6,612 bases of DNA, from contig CALANC010000070.1 in assembly GCA_937925895.1 (NCBI GenBank), positions 1-6,612 of the forward strand. Direction: 5' to 3'. The notes below the pieces were generated by a model, which saw only the letters and a program-made list of their open reading frames with translations, did no database searches and was not told the DNA's origin. Below are positions 5,229-6,612 of the stretch, in pieces (position 1 is the stretch's first letter; the number at the start of each line of letters is the position of its first letter). Both the position numbers and the translations under genes were made by a program. The stretch comes from an uncultured Desulfobacterales bacterium. Its GTDB lineage: Bacteria > Desulfobacterota > Desulfobacteria > Desulfobacterales > UBA11574.

Positions 5229-6587
5229 ATGAAATCACGACTTATTACATTGCTTTGTATCCTCATTATTTTGCCGGTCGGATGGATGTTGGTGGTCAAA
5301 CTGGAGAGTGAAGTACCATCCATTCGCTTAGCACTTTCCCAACCTTTCATCGGTAAAAAACAATCTATCCCCGTGGAAGTATTTGATTCAAAGAGCGGTA
5401 TAAGAAGTGTATGGATCGGGCTTTTACAATCCGGAAAAGAAGTCGTTCTCCTTAGAAAGGAATTCCCGGGAGAAGTCTTTATCGGTGGAGGTAAGGAAAA
5501 ACAAGCGACTTTCAACATTGAGATTGAACCAAAAGAGATGGGAATGAACGACGGCAAGGCAATGTTGCGTATGGTTGTGAGAGATTTTTCTTGGCGTAAA
5601 TGGTGGAGCGGGAACCGGGCTTACCTAGAAAAAGAGGTAACGATAGATACAACGTCTCCTCAAATAGATTTTCTGAGCAGAGCCCACAATGTCAGCCAAG
5701 GAGGTTCAGGGCTTGTCATATACAGGTTGTCAGAATCATGTCCAACAAGTGGTGTATATGTGGGGGAAAAATTTTTCCCGGGGCATACAGGAAATTTTAA
5801 AGATACAAATATTGTCGTGTCATTTTTTGCCCTTGCATACAACCAGGAACCAGTTGTGAAAATTTATGTGGAAGCAACCGATTTTAGTGGTAATAACTCA
5901 AGGGCCGGTTTTCCGTATTATCTCAAAAAGAAAACATTCAACAAAGCTTTATTGGAAATATCCGACAAATTCCTCAATTGGAAGATGCCGGAATTCGATG
6001 ATGTTGTTGAGCACGATTCCCACCTATCCAATAGCGACAAATTCCTTAAAATCAATCATGAACTTCGTCTTGCCAATCACCGTAAAATTGTTGAAGTGGT
6101 GAGAAACACCGATAAGAAATTATACTGGAACGGCGCTTTCATGAGGCTGCCAAAATCGGAAAGAAAAGCCGGCTATGCAGAACATCGCAGATATAAGTAT
6201 AAGGGCCGGATAATTGATCGTCAGGTTCATTTAGGTATCGATCTTGCCTCCGTCGCACACTCACCCATTCCAGCGGCCAACAACGGTAAGGTTGCATTTA
6301 GGGGGAATTTGGGGATCTATGGGAATACAGTAATCATAGACCATGGTTTCGGACTTTTCAGTTCTTACTCCCATTTAAGCGGTATTGATGTTACAGTAGG
6401 AAAGGTCGTCTCAAAGGGGGACATCATCGGACGTAGCGGTAGTACAGGCCTTGCGGGAGGGGATCATCTCCATTTTGGGATGCTTGTCCATGATACTTTT
6501 GTGAATCCTGTTGAATGGTGGGACGCGAGCTGGATAAAGAATAATATTTCGACAAAAATTGATTCGGTGAGATCCTATGAAAACTGA
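5229..6587 (+). CDS. M23 (LytM-type) zinc metallopeptidase with N-terminal Ig-like region
   Basis: This is a 452-residue envelope protein that probably cleaves peptidoglycan peptide cross-links. A hydrophobic N-terminal segment (about 5-24, after MKSR) is a signal anchor or signal peptide. No lipobox is evident. Residues about 30-140 and 143-235 are beta-rich and look like two Ig-like domains, judged by phrases such as VEVFDSKSGIRSVWIGL, VTIDTTSPQIDF and VYVEATDFSGNN-type strands. Residues about 236-330 form a more helical, charged linker ending in AEHRRYKYKG. The M23 domain spans about 331-432. H334 and D338 (HLGIDLA) and H415 (GDHLHFGM) are the zinc ligands, and H382 (YSHLSG) and H413 are the catalytic-site histidines. 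All are present, so it should be active, unlike degenerate EnvC/NlpD activators. An in-frame stop at 5202 limits the start; ATG 5229 is best. It is transcribed away from the LPS cluster. I do not recognise a named gene. Confidence 0.9.
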   Translation: MKSRLITLLCILIILPVGWMLVVKLESEVPSIRLALSQPFIGKKQSIPVEVFDSKSGIRSVWIGLLQSGKEVVLLRKEFPGEVFIGGGKEKQATFNIEIEPKEMGMNDGKAMLRMVVRDFSWRKWWSGNRAYLEKEVTIDTTSPQIDFLSRAHNVSQGGSGLVIYRLSESCPTSGVYVGEKFFPGHTGNFKDTNIVVSFFALAYNQEPVVKIYVEATDFSGNNSRAGFPYYLKKKTFNKALLEISDKFLNWKMPEFDDVVEHDSHLSNSDKFLKINHELRLANHRKIVEVVRNTDKKLYWNGAFMRLPKSERKAGYAEHRRYKYKGRIIDRQVHLGIDLASVAHSPIPAANNGKVAFRGNLGIYGNTVIIDHGFGLFSSYSHLSGIDVTVGKVVSKGDIIGRSGSTGLAGGDHLHFGMLVHDTFVNPVEWWDASWIKNNISTKIDSVRSYEN

Positions 6588-6612
6588 AATTCGAATTGTC
6601 TGATAACGGGAT

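Noticed and set aside
5186..5557. Minus-strand 123-codon frame over the M23 5' region
   Set aside because: It overlaps the signal segment and first beta domain of the M23 gene and would run back through the leader and proximal promoter region; no family features.
6577..6603. ATG inside the M23 3' end opening a new downstream gene
   Set aside because: The frame (MKTEIRIV) stops after eight codons and the window ends soon after, so nothing can be supported.

Overview
The window looks like chromosome from a Gram-negative bacterium with a lipopolysaccharide outer membrane, AT-leaning in base composition. The gene order, the metal-type KdsA and the style of the M23 peptidase fit a Desulfobacterota (deltaproteobacterial) sulfate-reducer-like lineage. 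That placement is inferred from protein character and synteny only and was not checked by any search.

Positions 1 to 4970 hold one tightly packed minus-strand gene cluster, read from right to left: kdsA, kdsC, lptC, lptA, lptB, rpoN, and the 5' part of hpf, which runs off the left edge. kdsA and kdsC make Kdo-8-phosphate and dephosphorylate it to Kdo, the inner-core sugar of LPS. LptC (inner-membrane anchored), LptA (periplasmic bridge) and LptB (cytoplasmic ATPase) are parts of the machine that carries finished LPS to the outer membrane. rpoN (sigma-54) and hpf (ribosome hibernation factor) follow, as in the classical proteobacterial kdsC-lptCAB-rpoN-hpf block. Genes overlap or are separated by at most about 42 bases, so a single operon with translational coupling is likely. 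Promoters inside the cluster cannot be excluded.

Positions 4971 to 5228 are a divergent intergenic region. It carries a reasonable sigma-70-type promoter pointing right and a weaker candidate pointing left towards kdsA. An A-rich leader precedes the right-hand gene.

Positions 5229 to 6587 (plus strand) encode a 452-residue membrane-anchored or exported M23/LytM-type metallopeptidase. It has an intact zinc site and a long N-terminal part that looks like two Ig-like beta domains. The last 25 bases hold no supportable gene.

No mobile element, CRISPR array, tRNA or rRNA was seen. The block is largely a conserved core region. The points most worth a second look are the metal-dependent KdsA at the head of the operon, several start-codon decisions that automatic annotation is likely to get wrong, and the uncharacterised N-terminal half and leader of the M23 gene.
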